Assembly (NCBI GenBank): GCA_964384215.1 | Contig: CAYLLB010000022.1 | Span: 21,781 to 85,780, forward strand | Direction of reading: 5' to 3' | DNA: 64,000 bases | Origin: JAJFUV01 sp964384215 | Lineage (GTDB): Bacteria > Acidobacteriota > Terriglobia > Bryobacterales > Bryobacteraceae | Shown: one piece after another, positions 1 to 8,680 of the stretch | Layout: every line of letters starts with the position of its first letter | How positions within the stretch are numbered: the stretch's first letter is position 1 | Notes under the pieces: generated by a model | What the model was told of the DNA's origin: nothing | What the model saw: only the letters and a program-made list of their open reading frames with translations | The model's database searches: none | Position numbers and translations under genes: made by a program

Positions 1-1
1 C

Positions 2-943
2 CGCGAGCGCGGACGCATATCACTCGGTTTGAAACAGATGGCGCCGGACCCGTGGGAGACCATCGCCGAGCGTTACCCGGCCAGCCAGCGCGTCATCGGC
101 CGGGTGGTGAGCATCACCGACTACGGCGCCTTCTTGGAACTCGAACCGGGCGTGGAAGGACTGATCCACATTTCCGAGATGACTTGGTCGCGGCGCATGA
201 AGCACCCCAGCAAGGTGGTCAAGGTCGGCGACCAGGTAGAGGCAGTGGTGCTCGAAGTGAAGCCGTCGGACAGGCGGATTTCGCTGGGCATCAAGCAACT
301 GGAGGCCGATCCCTGGACCACGGTGGATGCCCGTTACAGCGTGGGTTCGGTGGTGGAAGGCCGGGTGCGCAAGCTGACGGACTTCGGCGCATTCATCGAA
401 ATCGAGGAAGGCATCGACGGGCTGGTTCACATTTCGGACCTGAGCTGGACCAAGCGCGTGAAGCACCCATCGGAGATGCTAAAGAAGGGACAGGTGGTCC
501 AGGCGGTGATCCTGCAGATCGAATCGGCGAACCGCCGGCTTTCCCTGGGTATCAAGCAACTCCAGCCGGATGCGTGGGAGACCTTCTTCCGGGCGCACCA
601 GGTGGGCGATGTTGTGAAAGGCCGCGTGACGCGCGCATCGAGCTTCGGAGTGTTCGTCGAAGTGGCGCCGGGCGTGGAGGGATTGTGCCATAATTCCGAA
701 ATACGTCCCCAAGTGGAGCGCCGGAGGGAACGGGAGAAGAGCGGCGAAGAAACGCTGCTGCCGATCGGCGAGGAATTCGAGTTCAAGGTAATCCGGATCT
801 CGGAGGCGGAAAAGAAGATCGGCCTCAGCTACCGCGCGGTGGCCGCGGACGAGGAGCGGAGCCGGCTGGAAGACTACCAGCGGCGAGCCGCGGCGGCGAC
901 CATGACTATCGAAGAGGCGATTCATTTGAAGAACCAGGGATAG
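2..943 (+). CDS. rpsA: 30S ribosomal protein S1, C-terminal part (truncated by window edge)
   Basis: The frame is open from base 2, so the start lies outside the window. The first residues (RERGRISLGLKQM) are the end of an S1 repeat, followed by three full S1 (OB-fold) domains. The first two carry the classic blocks DYGAFLEL / DFGAFIEI, GLIHISEM / GLVHISDL and RISLGIKQL. The third is more divergent (SFGVFVEV, GLCHNSEI). A charged tail follows and the stop is TAG at 941-943. In the family, S1 binds mRNA on the 30S subunit and aids initiation on weakly recognised messages. An HU-type gene follows 84 bp downstream, as downstream of rpsA in many bacteria. Identity is near certain; the repeat number of the full protein cannot be seen. 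Confidence 0.95.
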   Translation, partial: RERGRISLGLKQMAPDPWETIAERYPASQRVIGRVVSITDYGAFLELEPGVEGLIHISEMTWSRRMKHPSKVVKVGDQVEAVVLEVKPSDRRISLGIKQLEADPWTTVDARYSVGSVVEGRVRKLTDFGAFIEIEEGIDGLVHISDLSWTKRVKHPSEMLKKGQVVQAVILQIESANRRLSLGIKQLQPDAWETFFRAHQVGDVVKGRVTRASSFGVFVEVAPGVEGLCHNSEIRPQVERRREREKSGEETLLPIGEEFEFKVIRISEAEKKIGLSYRAVAADEERSRLEDYQRRAAAATMTIEEAIHLKNQG

Positions 944-1027
944 CCCCGGGACCGTGATTTTTGCGATAGTGGAGATTCGGAGGGCAAGGCCCGCTCAAGC
1001 GGCGGCCCCAGAGGCAAGGAGATACCA

Positions 1028-1372
1028 GTGTCTATGACGAAAGCGGATCTGATCGAAGAAGTGGCCCGGGTCGTTGAAGTGACCCGAAAGGACTCGGAAG
1101 TCATCGTCGACGCGATTTTCGAGAGCGTCGTGCGTTCATTGCGCAACGGAGACAAGATTGAGATCCGGGGATTCGGCAGCTTCCGCACGCGCCAGAGGCA
1201 GCCGCGCATCGGACGCAACCCGAAGACCGGCGCGCGCGTGGATGTGCCGAGTAAGCGCATCCCGTACTTCAAGCCCAGCAAGGAATTGAAGGATTTGGTC
1301 AACGAGGGCACCAGCGCGCCCGTTGCTCCGGCTCCCACGGCGCCGGCACCCACCACGCCACAGACGGCCTGA
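1028..1372 (+). CDS. HU/IHF-family DNA-binding protein
   Basis: 114 aa. The body matches the HU/IHF fold: an N-terminal helical dimerisation part (MTKADLIEEVARVVEVT), the conserved GFGSFRTRQR strand, and the arm with GRNPKTG and the FKPSKELKDLV ending. The family bends DNA as a dimer in the nucleoid. A GTG start at 1028 is chosen because AAGGAG (1016-1021) lies 6 bases upstream; an ATG at 1034 would be 12 bases away. The last ~20 residues are an Ala/Pro/Thr-rich tail beyond the usual ~90-aa core, probably disordered. Sequence alone does not separate HU from IHF-beta. Confidence 0.93.
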   Translation: MSMTKADLIEEVARVVEVTRKDSEVIVDAIFESVVRSLRNGDKIEIRGFGSFRTRQRQPRIGRNPKTGARVDVPSKRIPYFKPSKELKDLVNEGTSAPVAPAPTAPAPTTPQTA

Positions 1373-1402
1373 CCGTCCACCACACGAGACGCGGCCAAAC
1401 AT

Positions 1403-1894
1403 ATGGATCACCTCTGGAGTCCCTGGCGCTACCGGTACGTGAGTACGGCGGGGCCGGAAGACGCGTGCATTTTTTGCGTGAAGTCCGCTGCCGGGCGCGA
1501 CGAAGAGAACCGGATCGTCTACCGGGGCGTGCGGAATTTCGTGATCCTCAACTTGTTCCCGTATACCAGCGGCCACCTCATGGTGGCGCCATACGAGCAC
1601 GTGGCGAGCATCGAAGAGGCGTCCGAAGAGACAGCCATCGAGATGATGCTTCTGGTGAGGCAGGCGGTGCGGCATTTGCGAGCCGTATACCGGCCGCGGG
1701 GCTTGAACCTAGGCATGAACATCGGGGAATGCGCCGGCGCCGGCATTGCCGGGCACATTCACATGCACGTGGTTCCGCGCTGGCCCGGCGACGCCAACTT
1801 CATGAGCGTGGTAGGCGAAACGCGCGTGATGCCGGAAGACATCTCGGAGACTTACAGCAAGCTCAAGGCGGCGTTCGCGCAGGCTCAGAAATAG
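1403..1894 (+). CDS. HIT-family nucleotide hydrolase/phosphorylase
   Basis: 163 aa. The histidine triad is visible near the C-terminus as GHIHMHVVPRW (H-x-H-x-H), with the upstream NLGMNIGECAGAG segment typical of Ap4A phosphorylase-like bacterial HIT proteins. The N-terminus (MDHLWSPWRYRYV) and a Cys pair (CIFC) also match that subgroup. Members cleave dinucleoside polyphosphates or nucleoside phosphoramidates using the central His as nucleophile. The ATG at 1403 follows the HU gene by 30 bp on the same strand, so co-transcription is possible, but the ribosome-binding site is weak. The substrate cannot be told from the sequence. Confidence 0.9.
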   Translation: MDHLWSPWRYRYVSTAGPEDACIFCVKSAAGRDEENRIVYRGVRNFVILNLFPYTSGHLMVAPYEHVASIEEASEETAIEMMLLVRQAVRHLRAVYRPRGLNLGMNIGECAGAGIAGHIHMHVVPRWPGDANFMSVVGETRVMPEDISETYSKLKAAFAQAQK

Positions 1895-1918
1895 GGCGGC
1901 AGGCGGAAGCGCCCCCAC

Positions 1919-2656
1919 TTACGCGCTGAGTTCGACAGGCTCGCTCGATTCCTCGGCTGCCTGTACGGGTGCCGGTTCTACAGCCGTCCCGGCCGTGGCG
2001 ACAGCAAGACTGCACAGGTCCAGGCTGCGCGCCAAGGCTCCGCGCAATTCGCACAACCCGCGGGTCACGCCGTTGAGCCGCTCCTTGAGTTCAGCGTTTT
2101 GCGCGTACAGTTCGGCCTTGCCGACGGCCGAACGGGATTGTTCCGCTTCCATGTGCTCCAGGCGAAGACGCAGGCCCTGGAGTTGCTCCTCGATGGGCCG
2201 GGCAAGCGTTAATAGGGCAGCTTCATCGATGGGCGCGGCGGAGGCGGGAGGCGGCGGCGGCGCGGCAGCGCGTTCGGCCTGCGCGATCAAGGCGGCTTTG
2301 GTGCTGGAGAATTCGGACTCCATTGCGATCAAGCGCTGGTCACGCTCTTCCAGCCGGGCGGCCAGCGCGGCCTTCTCGGCCGCAGTGGCCGTCTGCAAGG
2401 CAGTCAAGTTGGCCACTTCGGCTTTCAGGGCTTCCATCGCCGTGACACCCTGATCGAGCGTCGCTTGCAGGCTCTGTACCTGCTCCTCTCTCGCGCGGAG
2501 CCTTTCGGCCACCTCGGCGTGGCTGGACTCCATCTCCGCCCGGGCCCGCGCATAGGCCGAGTTGGTGCGGCCCTGCAAAACGAGCCAAACGGCTCCGGCG
2601 CCAGCGGCAAATCCGACTACGAGGAACAGCATGAGGAATTGAGTTAGACCTTCCAT
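1919..2656 (-). CDS. Membrane-anchored coiled-coil protein, function unknown
   Basis: 245 aa. It has one N-terminal hydrophobic segment (about residues 7-28, FLMLFLVVGFAAGAGAVWLVL) followed by a long Ala/Glu/Arg-rich coiled coil (roughly 35-215, e.g. RAREEQVQSLQATLDQG, KAALAARLEERDQRL) interrupted by a short proline run (PPPPP). The layout resembles the N-terminal part of RmuC or YhcB-like proteins, but I see no RmuC nuclease core. The tail is acidic (EESSEPVELSA). It is convergent with the HIT gene (24 bp apart) and divergent from yceD. Probably an inner-membrane scaffold; no specific role is claimed. Confidence 0.75.
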   Translation of the reverse strand: MEGLTQFLMLFLVVGFAAGAGAVWLVLQGRTNSAYARARAEMESSHAEVAERLRAREEQVQSLQATLDQGVTAMEALKAEVANLTALQTATAAEKAALAARLEERDQRLIAMESEFSSTKAALIAQAERAAAPPPPPASAAPIDEAALLTLARPIEEQLQGLRLRLEHMEAEQSRSAVGKAELYAQNAELKERLNGVTRGLCELRGALARSLDLCSLAVATAGTAVEPAPVQAAEESSEPVELSA

Positions 2657-2815
2657 ACAGAAAACCCAGCTTCAGGTTGCCATCAGGCCCGAGTTGTGAC
2701 AACCCAGCGAAACACTTAGGCGGAACTCGAAATTAGGACTAAGGCCTACAGCTACTTACACGGTGTCCGGCCGTTTTGGGTGACTAAATGAGGTGCCTGC
2801 GGGCGCGCGAGGCGG

Positions 2816-2821
2816 TATAAT
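2816..2821 (+). promoter_or_regulatory. Candidate -10 box for the yceD-rpmF-plsX operon
   Basis: A perfect TATAAT lies 38 bases before the YceD start at 2859, in the 200-bp divergent gap between the coiled-coil gene and yceD. I see no good TTGACA-like box 16-18 bases upstream, so this is a -10 match only. Confidence 0.45.
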
Positions 2822-2858
2822 GGATTTTTGCCGTCCCGGCAAGGCGGCGGAGGTGTGT

Positions 2859-3377
2859 ATGTTCCTTAGCATCAGGGAGATGGAACAGCGGAAGCTGGTT
2901 TTCGATGAGACCTTCCCGCCGGGCGAAGTCGAGTTTTTGGACAGCAAGCTGAGACAGGTTTCGCCGTTGCGGGCAGCCGGATCGGCAGCGCTGGTATCGG
3001 CGAGCTTGGGCGCGGTCAGAATCCAGGGCCGCCTAAGCGTCGAAATGGAGGCCGAGTGCGACCGTTGTCTGGAGCCGGCCGGTTATCCGATCGAAGCGGA
3101 CTTCGACTTGTATTATGAGCCGATGGCCCACATTGCGCGCGCCGAAGAAGTGGAAATTGGAGCGCGTGAAACAGAGGTGGGCTTCTATGAGGGAGACGGC
3201 CTGGAGTTGAAAGAGATTTTGCGGGAGCGGGTGCTGTTGGCGCTTCCGATGCAGCGAGTTTGCCGGCAGGACTGCAAGGGTATCTGCCCGGTGTGCGGCC
3301 AGAACCGCAATCAGCGCGATTGCGGCTGCCAGCCGAAGCCGGTGGACGACCGCTGGGCGGCCCTGAAGCAGTTTTGA
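2859..3377 (+). CDS. YceD/DUF177 family protein
   Basis: 172 aa. It belongs to the DUF177 (YceD) family that almost always precedes rpmF, as here. Visible family features are the ECDRCLEP motif in the middle and the C-terminal CKGICPVCGQNRN...CGCQ cysteine cluster, a likely metal-binding knuckle, ending in DDRWAALKQF. The ATG at 2859 is preferred over an upstream ATG at 2793 because GGAGG (2849-2853) precedes it by five bases and MFLSIREME fits family N-termini. In plants and bacteria the family is linked to 23S rRNA accumulation; its biochemical role is not settled. Confidence 0.88.
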   Translation: MFLSIREMEQRKLVFDETFPPGEVEFLDSKLRQVSPLRAAGSAALVSASLGAVRIQGRLSVEMEAECDRCLEPAGYPIEADFDLYYEPMAHIARAEEVEIGARETEVGFYEGDGLELKEILRERVLLALPMQRVCRQDCKGICPVCGQNRNQRDCGCQPKPVDDRWAALKQF

Positions 3378-3430
3378 AGCCGGCCGCAAGTTAAGTAAAA
3401 CCAGATTCAGAAATAGAAAAGGGAGTTTGC

Positions 3431-3613
3431 ATGCCGAATCCGAAACGGAGACATTCGCAGCGCCGCACATCGACGCGCCGCGCGCACGACGCCATCCGCA
3501 GCACGGGAATGGCGGAGTGCCCCAACTGCCATGAACCGAAGATGCCCCACCGCGTTTGCCCGCATTGTGGCAAATACAAGGGCCGCGAAGTAGTCGAGGT
3601 CGCCGAAGAGTAG
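3431..3613 (+). CDS. rpmF: 50S ribosomal protein L32
   Basis: 60 aa. The N-terminus MPNPKRRHSQRRTSTRRAHD is diagnostic for L32. Two CxxC knuckles follow (CPNC and CPHC), so this is the zinc-binding (C+) form. GGGAG lies a few bases before the ATG. It sits 53 bp after yceD and 31 bp before plsX in the standard yceD-rpmF-plsX order, which couples ribosome and phospholipid synthesis genes in many bacteria. Confidence 0.97.
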   Translation: MPNPKRRHSQRRTSTRRAHDAIRSTGMAECPNCHEPKMPHRVCPHCGKYKGREVVEVAEE

Positions 3614-3644
3614 CGGCAAAGGAGCAGCAGCTACGCTCGAAAAA

Positions 3645-4673
3645 ATGGTCACGATCGCTGTAGATGCCATGGGCGGCGATCACGCCCCCAAAATGGAAGT
3701 GGAGGGCGCGGTAAGAGCCAGCCGCTCTCTTGGCGTGCAGGTGGTGCTGGTAGGGCGGGAAGAAGTCCTGCGAAAGGAGTTGGCCGAATACGACGGCTGG
3801 CAACATCTGCCGATCCAGCTTGTCCACGCCAGCGAAGTCGTGACCATGGAAGACAGCGCGGCCAAGGCATTCCGGGCCAAGCGCGACAGTTCGATCCGGG
3901 TGGCCAGCCGGATGGTGCGGGACGGGTTGGCGCAAGGATTGGTGTCAGCCGGCAATACGGGCGCGGCAATGGCCACTGCGAAGATGGTGCAGGGCATGAT
4001 CCCGGGCGTGGACCGTCCGGCACTGGCCTCGGCGTTTCCGACCGTAAAAGGAACGCCCGCAGTCATCATCGACGTGGGCGCGAACGTGGATTCGACCCCG
4101 CAGATGCTGGCCCAGTTCGCGGTGATGGGTTCGATTTATTCCCACCTGATCTTCCGGACCGAAAATCCCAGGGTCGGGCTGCTGTCGATCGGCGAGGAAG
4201 AACACAAGGGTAATGAGCTCACACGAGCCGCGACACCCCTGCTGAAAAGCCTGCCGATCAATTTCATCGGCAACGTCGAGGGACGGGACGTCTACACGGG
4301 CGCGGCCGATGTGATCGTGTGCGACGGGTTCATCGGCAACGTGGCGCTGAAGGTCAGTGAAGGCGTGGTGGACATCACCAAGTACTTGTTACAGCAGTCG
4401 CTTAAGGCCACCATCACGCGCCAGATAGGCTATGTGCTATCGCGGGCGGCATTCGCGGATTTTCGCAAGAGAGTGGATTACTCCGAGTACGGCGGAGCGC
4501 CGCTGCTCGGGATCAAGGGGGTCTGCATCATCTGCCATGGACGCTCCAACGCCAATGCCATCAAAAACGCCATCCGCGTTGCCGCCGAGTTCGCAACAGG
4601 CCGCGTCAATCAGCGTATCGAAGAGGGGGTGCAGCAATTCGCTCCCGTTGCGGTGTCCGCACGCGCTGACTAA
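3645..4673 (+). CDS. plsX: Phosphate acyltransferase PlsX
   Basis: 342 aa, usual length for PlsX. The N-terminal AVDAMGGDHAPKMEVEGA and the central SAGNTGAAMATA and ADVIVCDGFIGNVALKVSEG blocks are hallmark PlsX sequences. The enzyme makes acyl-phosphate from acyl-ACP for the PlsY step of phospholipid synthesis and works at the cytoplasmic membrane face. Unlike many genomes, no fabH follows. Instead a DsbD-like gene begins inside the last 26 bases of plsX, suggesting translational coupling. Confidence 0.97.
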   Translation: MVTIAVDAMGGDHAPKMEVEGAVRASRSLGVQVVLVGREEVLRKELAEYDGWQHLPIQLVHASEVVTMEDSAAKAFRAKRDSSIRVASRMVRDGLAQGLVSAGNTGAAMATAKMVQGMIPGVDRPALASAFPTVKGTPAVIIDVGANVDSTPQMLAQFAVMGSIYSHLIFRTENPRVGLLSIGEEEHKGNELTRAATPLLKSLPINFIGNVEGRDVYTGAADVIVCDGFIGNVALKVSEGVVDITKYLLQQSLKATITRQIGYVLSRAAFADFRKRVDYSEYGGAPLLGIKGVCIICHGRSNANAIKNAIRVAAEFATGRVNQRIEEGVQQFAPVAVSARAD

Positions 4674-6558
4674 GATTCTCTTCCATTTGTTCCTGATAGC
4701 GCTAGTCGTGCCGGCCTTCTCACCCTGCGCGCACAGCCAGCAGCTCAACCCGGTGCAGTGGACCCTGGAGCCCGGTTCGTTATGGGCAGCGGCAGGAGGC
4801 GAGGTCACGTTCCGCCTGAAGGCCAAGATGGATCCGGGCTGGCACTTGTACTCGCTGACAACACCGGAAGGCGGACCGCTGCCAACGCGGGTGAGCATGG
4901 AGGAAAACGCGTCGACAAAAGGGTGCCGCGTGTACGTCCAAGCACCCCACAAGATCTTCGATAAGAACTTTAACCTTGACGTGGAAACTTATGACAAGCA
5001 GGCGGATTTCCTGTTTGTCTGCGAGCTGAAATCGAACGCGCCTCAGGGCCGGGTCGAGTACACCGCCAAGGTGCGCTACCAAACTTGCGACGACAAGATG
5101 TGTCTGCCGCCGGTGACGCGCACAGCCACCGCCAGCCTGCTGATCGATCCGGGCGCCAAGCCTGCCAAAGCTGTGATACCCGCGGGATTTGTAGAGTTCG
5201 GACCCGCCGGGGGCGGCGAAGCCAGGAAGGCCCCTACTCCGGCTCCAGCAACGAAGGGTAGCGGCGACAAACGCTCGTTCAGCATGTTCCTGCTGGTGGC
5301 GTTCGGATTCGGGCTAGCGGCGATCTTCACGCCTTGTGTGTTTCCGATGATCCCGATCACCGTCTCGTTCTTCCTTGGGCGACAGGGAGGTTCGAGGCGG
5401 GAGAGCATCGTACAGGCGGCGGTCTTCTCGCTAGGTATCGTGGTGCTGTTTTCATCGCTGGGGTTGGCGGCGACGGCGATCCTGGGGCCGTTCGGTGTGG
5501 TGCAATTGGGTTCGAGCCCCTGGGTGAACGGTTTCATCGCCCTGGTGTTCCTGGCATTCGCGCTGAGCCTGTTGGGCGCCTTCGAGATCACCCTGCCCTC
5601 GTCCCTCCTTACGAAAATGGACCAAGCCTCGGGACGCGGCGGCATCGCGGGCGCGTTGCTGATGGGGCTGACCTTCTCGCTGACATCCTTCGCCTGCGTA
5701 GGACCGCTGGTGGGAACCCTACTGGCAGCATCGGTGAGCGGTGGCGGCTGGCAGCCGCTGGCCGGCATGGTGGCGTTCGCGGTGGGTCTGGCAGCGCCCT
5801 TCTTCTTGCTCGCATTGTTCCCGTCGTACTTGCAGCGTTTGCCACGCAGCGGGGGATGGCTGGCACGAGTCAAGGTGGTGTTGGGGTTCGTGATCCTGGC
5901 GGCAATGCTGAAGTACGCCAGCAACGTGGACCAGGTGCTGCAGTGGGGCTTTCTCACGCGGGAACGCTTCCTGGCCGCCTGGGTGGTGCTCTTCGGGCTA
6001 ACGGGCGCATACCTGCTCGGCTGGCTGCGGCTGCAGGGCGTGAAGGCGGACGATCACCTGGGCGTCACGCGGTTGCTGGTGGGAAGCCTGTTCCTCATTT
6101 TCGGGTTCAGCCTGATTCCGGGCATTTCAGGCGCGCGGCTGGGAGAGATTGAAGCCTACATTCCGGCTCCGGCAGCGAGCGCGACGGCGCAGGGCGAAGG
6201 TACAGGGCTGGTCTGGATGAAGAACCAGTACACCGAAGCGCTGGCCAAGGCGCGCGAGGAGAACAAACTGGTGCTGGTGAACTTCACTGGCTACGCCTGC
6301 ACGAACTGCCATTGGATGAAGGCCAATATGTTCACGCGGCCGGAGATCGAACAGGAACTCAAGAAATACGTTCTGGTCGAGCTTTACACCGACGGCACGG
6401 ACGAGGCATCCCGGCGCAACCAGGAATTCCAGCAGAGCCACTTCTCGACGATCGCACTTCCCTATTACGCCATCATCGGCGCGGACGAGAAACCGGTGGC
6501 GACGTTCGCGGGGCTGACCCGCAATCCGGCGGAATTCCTGACGTTCCTGAAGCGCTAG
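4648..6558 (+). CDS. dsbD: DsbD-like thiol:disulfide reductase
   Basis: About 636 aa. Three parts are visible. There is a signal peptide (ILFHLFLIALVVPAFSPCAHS) and an N-terminal DsbD-alpha domain with CDDKMC (Cys147/Cys152). A polytopic membrane core follows with FTPCVFPMIP (Cys230) and a second cysteine in SFACVGPLVG. The C-terminal thioredoxin fold carries CTNC (Cys551/Cys554). In the family, electrons pass from cytoplasmic thioredoxin through the membrane core to periplasmic partners. The start is uncertain: no in-frame ATG lies near the signal peptide, and TTG at 4648, overlapping the plsX end, gives a normal signal sequence. Convergent with lepB, 14 bp away. Confidence 0.9.
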   Translation: MRCPHALTKILFHLFLIALVVPAFSPCAHSQQLNPVQWTLEPGSLWAAAGGEVTFRLKAKMDPGWHLYSLTTPEGGPLPTRVSMEENASTKGCRVYVQAPHKIFDKNFNLDVETYDKQADFLFVCELKSNAPQGRVEYTAKVRYQTCDDKMCLPPVTRTATASLLIDPGAKPAKAVIPAGFVEFGPAGGGEARKAPTPAPATKGSGDKRSFSMFLLVAFGFGLAAIFTPCVFPMIPITVSFFLGRQGGSRRESIVQAAVFSLGIVVLFSSLGLAATAILGPFGVVQLGSSPWVNGFIALVFLAFALSLLGAFEITLPSSLLTKMDQASGRGGIAGALLMGLTFSLTSFACVGPLVGTLLAASVSGGGWQPLAGMVAFAVGLAAPFFLLALFPSYLQRLPRSGGWLARVKVVLGFVILAAMLKYASNVDQVLQWGFLTRERFLAAWVVLFGLTGAYLLGWLRLQGVKADDHLGVTRLLVGSLFLIFGFSLIPGISGARLGEIEAYIPAPAASATAQGEGTGLVWMKNQYTEALAKAREENKLVLVNFTGYACTNCHWMKANMFTRPEIEQELKKYVLVELYTDGTDEASRRNQEFQQSHFSTIALPYYAIIGADEKPVATFAGLTRNPAEFLTFLKR

Positions 6559-6572
6559 AGCGTGGGGGACGC

Positions 6573-7106
6573 TTACCGCACTGGGCCGAGTTTGTCCAAG
6601 GGCCAGTAAACGAAAACCGCCTCTCCGTAAATGCATGAGCGCGGGACGAGGCCCCAGGAACGGCTGTCATTGGAGGAACTGCGGTGATCGCCGAGGACAA
6701 AGTAGGAATCGCCCTCGACGCGGGTGGCCGGCATGGATTGGTAGTCCCGGTAGGACTCGGGGACGTAGTCTTCGGTCAGGGCGCGGCCGTTGACGAGGAC
6801 CGTGCCGTGATCAATTTCCACGGTGTCACCGGGCAGGCCGATCACACGTTTGATGTAAGACTTGGACTGATCGGCGGGATAGTAAAACACGACCAAGTCT
6901 CCACGGTCGATCTTGCCGATGCCCGTGCGGTAAACGAACTTGTTGATGAAGATGCGCTCCTGGTCCGCCAGCGCGGGCATCATACTGGTGCCTTCGACTT
7001 TAACCGGCTGGTAAATGAACAGGATGAAGACGGCCGCGATGACCAACGCAAGGCTTAAGTCTCTAACCCAGGTCAACGCGGTACGAACCAGCAATTCTTT
7101 TTTCAT
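6573..7106 (-). CDS. lepB: Signal peptidase I
   Basis: 177 aa. One N-terminal membrane segment (about 17-32) precedes the catalytic Ser41 in VEGTSMMPAL and the general-base Lys86 in YIKRVIGLPGD. Later conserved boxes are GDHRSSSNDSRSWG and YWPLDKLGPVR. The enzyme cleaves Sec/Tat signal peptides on the outer side of the membrane. It is short, lacking the long insertion seen in E. coli LepB. It is divergent from the sulfatase gene, and the two predicted -10 elements overlap. Confidence 0.96.
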   Translation of the reverse strand: MKKELLVRTALTWVRDLSLALVIAAVFILFIYQPVKVEGTSMMPALADQERIFINKFVYRTGIGKIDRGDLVVFYYPADQSKSYIKRVIGLPGDTVEIDHGTVLVNGRALTEDYVPESYRDYQSMPATRVEGDSYFVLGDHRSSSNDSRSWGLVPRSCIYGEAVFVYWPLDKLGPVR

Positions 7107-7123
7107 ACCAGGCGATTAACTCC

Positions 7124-7131
7124 ATTATACT
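7124..7131. promoter_or_regulatory. Overlapping divergent -10 elements (lepB / sulfatase)
   Basis: The same eight bases read TATAAT on the minus strand (7124-7129, toward lepB) and TATACT on the plus strand (7126-7131, toward the sulfatase). Only 33 bp separate the two start codons. For the sulfatase the -10 ends eight bases before ATG 7140, so its message would be leaderless or nearly so. The -35 boxes are weak on both sides. Confidence 0.5.
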
Positions 7132-7139
7132 GAGCCAGA

Positions 7140-8498
7140 ATGTCACTCTCACGACGCACGCTGCTACAGTCCTCGCTCGCCGCCGGAAGTCCAGCGGCGG
7201 CAAAATCTGCGACAAGATTGCCAAACATCGTTTTCCTGATTTCGGACGATCATTCGAAGCCGGATGTGGGCTGCTACGGCAACCCCGCGATCCGGACGCC
7301 GAACCTCGACCGCATTGCGGCCAACGGGATGCGCTTTGAGCGTGCCTATGTGACAAGCCCGCAGTGCAGTCCCAACCGCTCGTCGATCTTCACCGGGTGC
7401 GCGCCGCACACGACGGCTACATCGCGGCTGCACACCAGCCTTCCGCCCTGGGAAACCACGATCATCGACGCATTGAAGGAGCGGGGGTACTTCACGTCGA
7501 TTCTCAAGAAACATCACCAAGGCGCTCATTTTGAAAGACGTTTAGACTTCTATCATGGCGAAATCGACTTCGCCAGGTTCTTCGCGGCGCGGCCGGAGCG
7601 GCGCCCGTTCTTCCTACAGGTGGGTTTCACAGACCCGCACCGTCCCTACCGGAAGGGTAGCTATCCGGTGAAGCACGATCCGAAGTCGGTGGTGGTTCCA
7701 CCGTTCCTTCCGGACACCCAAAAGGTTCGCGAAGACCTGGCCGACTACTACGACGCCATCGCAAGATTAGACGCACAGACGGGAGAGTTGTTCCGAGAAC
7801 TCGAGAAGCGGGGGCTGATGGAGAACACCATGGTGGTGTTCACAGGGGACAACGGGATGCCTTTCCCGCGCGCCAAAGGGACGCTTTACGAGGCGGGGAT
7901 CAATGTGCCGCTTATGGTGTGGTGGCCGGAACATACGAAAGCGGGCGTGGTGAACCGGTCGCTGGTGGCGCATGTGGATCTACCAGTGACGTGGCTGGAG
8001 GCGGCCGGGGTGGCGAAACCGGCGAAGATGCAAGGGCAGAGTCTACTCGGTCTGATAGAGGGCGCAGCGTACCGGGAGCGGGAGTGCGTGTTCGCGGAAA
8101 GAAACTGGCACGATAACTTCGATCCCATGCGTACTGTTGTATTTGGGCGTCACAAGCTCATCTACAACATGAATCCTACGCGAGGGTATCGACCGATCAA
8201 AGACCTGCGGCAATCGCCCACATGGGGGTCGATTGTCGAGGAGTACGATGCCAGCCGGCTGGAGGCAAAGCACCAGACGCTGTTCGAGCCGAGCCGCCCA
8301 CTGTGGGAGATGTACGACTTGGAGCGAGACCCGGAAGAGCGCCGGAACCTGGCAGGCGATCCAGAACAGGCCGACCTGTTCGAAGAACTCAAAGTGCGAC
8401 TGAGCAATTGGATGCACGAGACCTACGACTTCTTGCCTCCTCCATACCGCAACTACCCGGCCCGGCGCGGTACGCGCGGCATCTACTATATGCCGTAG
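7140..8498 (+). CDS. Tat-exported sulfatase
   Basis: 452 aa. The N-terminus MSLSRRTLLQSSLAAG looks like a twin-arginine signal. The catalytic core shows metal-binding Asp36-Asp37 (ISDDHSKPD), the substrate/modification motif CSPNRSS with Cys76 as the expected formylglycine residue, and the later VFTGDNGMPF block with metal Asp-Asn. The C-terminal EMYDLERDPEERRNLAGDP is typical of polysaccharide/choline-type sulfatases. The motif has Asn where many sulfatases have Ser after Pro; C-x-P-x-R is retained. Cys-type sulfatases need a maturase, and an anaerobic maturase gene is present at 44297-45481. The substrate is unknown. Confidence 0.88.
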   Translation: MSLSRRTLLQSSLAAGSPAAAKSATRLPNIVFLISDDHSKPDVGCYGNPAIRTPNLDRIAANGMRFERAYVTSPQCSPNRSSIFTGCAPHTTATSRLHTSLPPWETTIIDALKERGYFTSILKKHHQGAHFERRLDFYHGEIDFARFFAARPERRPFFLQVGFTDPHRPYRKGSYPVKHDPKSVVVPPFLPDTQKVREDLADYYDAIARLDAQTGELFRELEKRGLMENTMVVFTGDNGMPFPRAKGTLYEAGINVPLMVWWPEHTKAGVVNRSLVAHVDLPVTWLEAAGVAKPAKMQGQSLLGLIEGAAYRERECVFAERNWHDNFDPMRTVVFGRHKLIYNMNPTRGYRPIKDLRQSPTWGSIVEEYDASRLEAKHQTLFEPSRPLWEMYDLERDPEERRNLAGDPEQADLFEELKVRLSNWMHETYDFLPPPYRNYPARRGTRGIYYMP

Positions 8499-8680
8499 CG
8501 CGCCTCCGAGTGCCGTGTATGCGGGCAGCCCGCTCCACCTACGAAGACCACAAAAGCCGTTCACCGATTTAGTCCAATAATTTCTCCTCTCTTTTCAATC
8601 ACTTGATCTGACGGCAAGGCTTGCGCGCCAGGACGCGGATGCTACCTTCGTGTGCGAAGCAGGCAGCGCGAGGAGAGCCA

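Noticed and set aside
8499..8680. Search for an attachment site shared with the right flank of the phage cluster (25621-25770).
   Set aside because: By eye no direct repeat of useful length is shared and no tRNA gene is adjacent; a computed search would be needed to exclude short cores.
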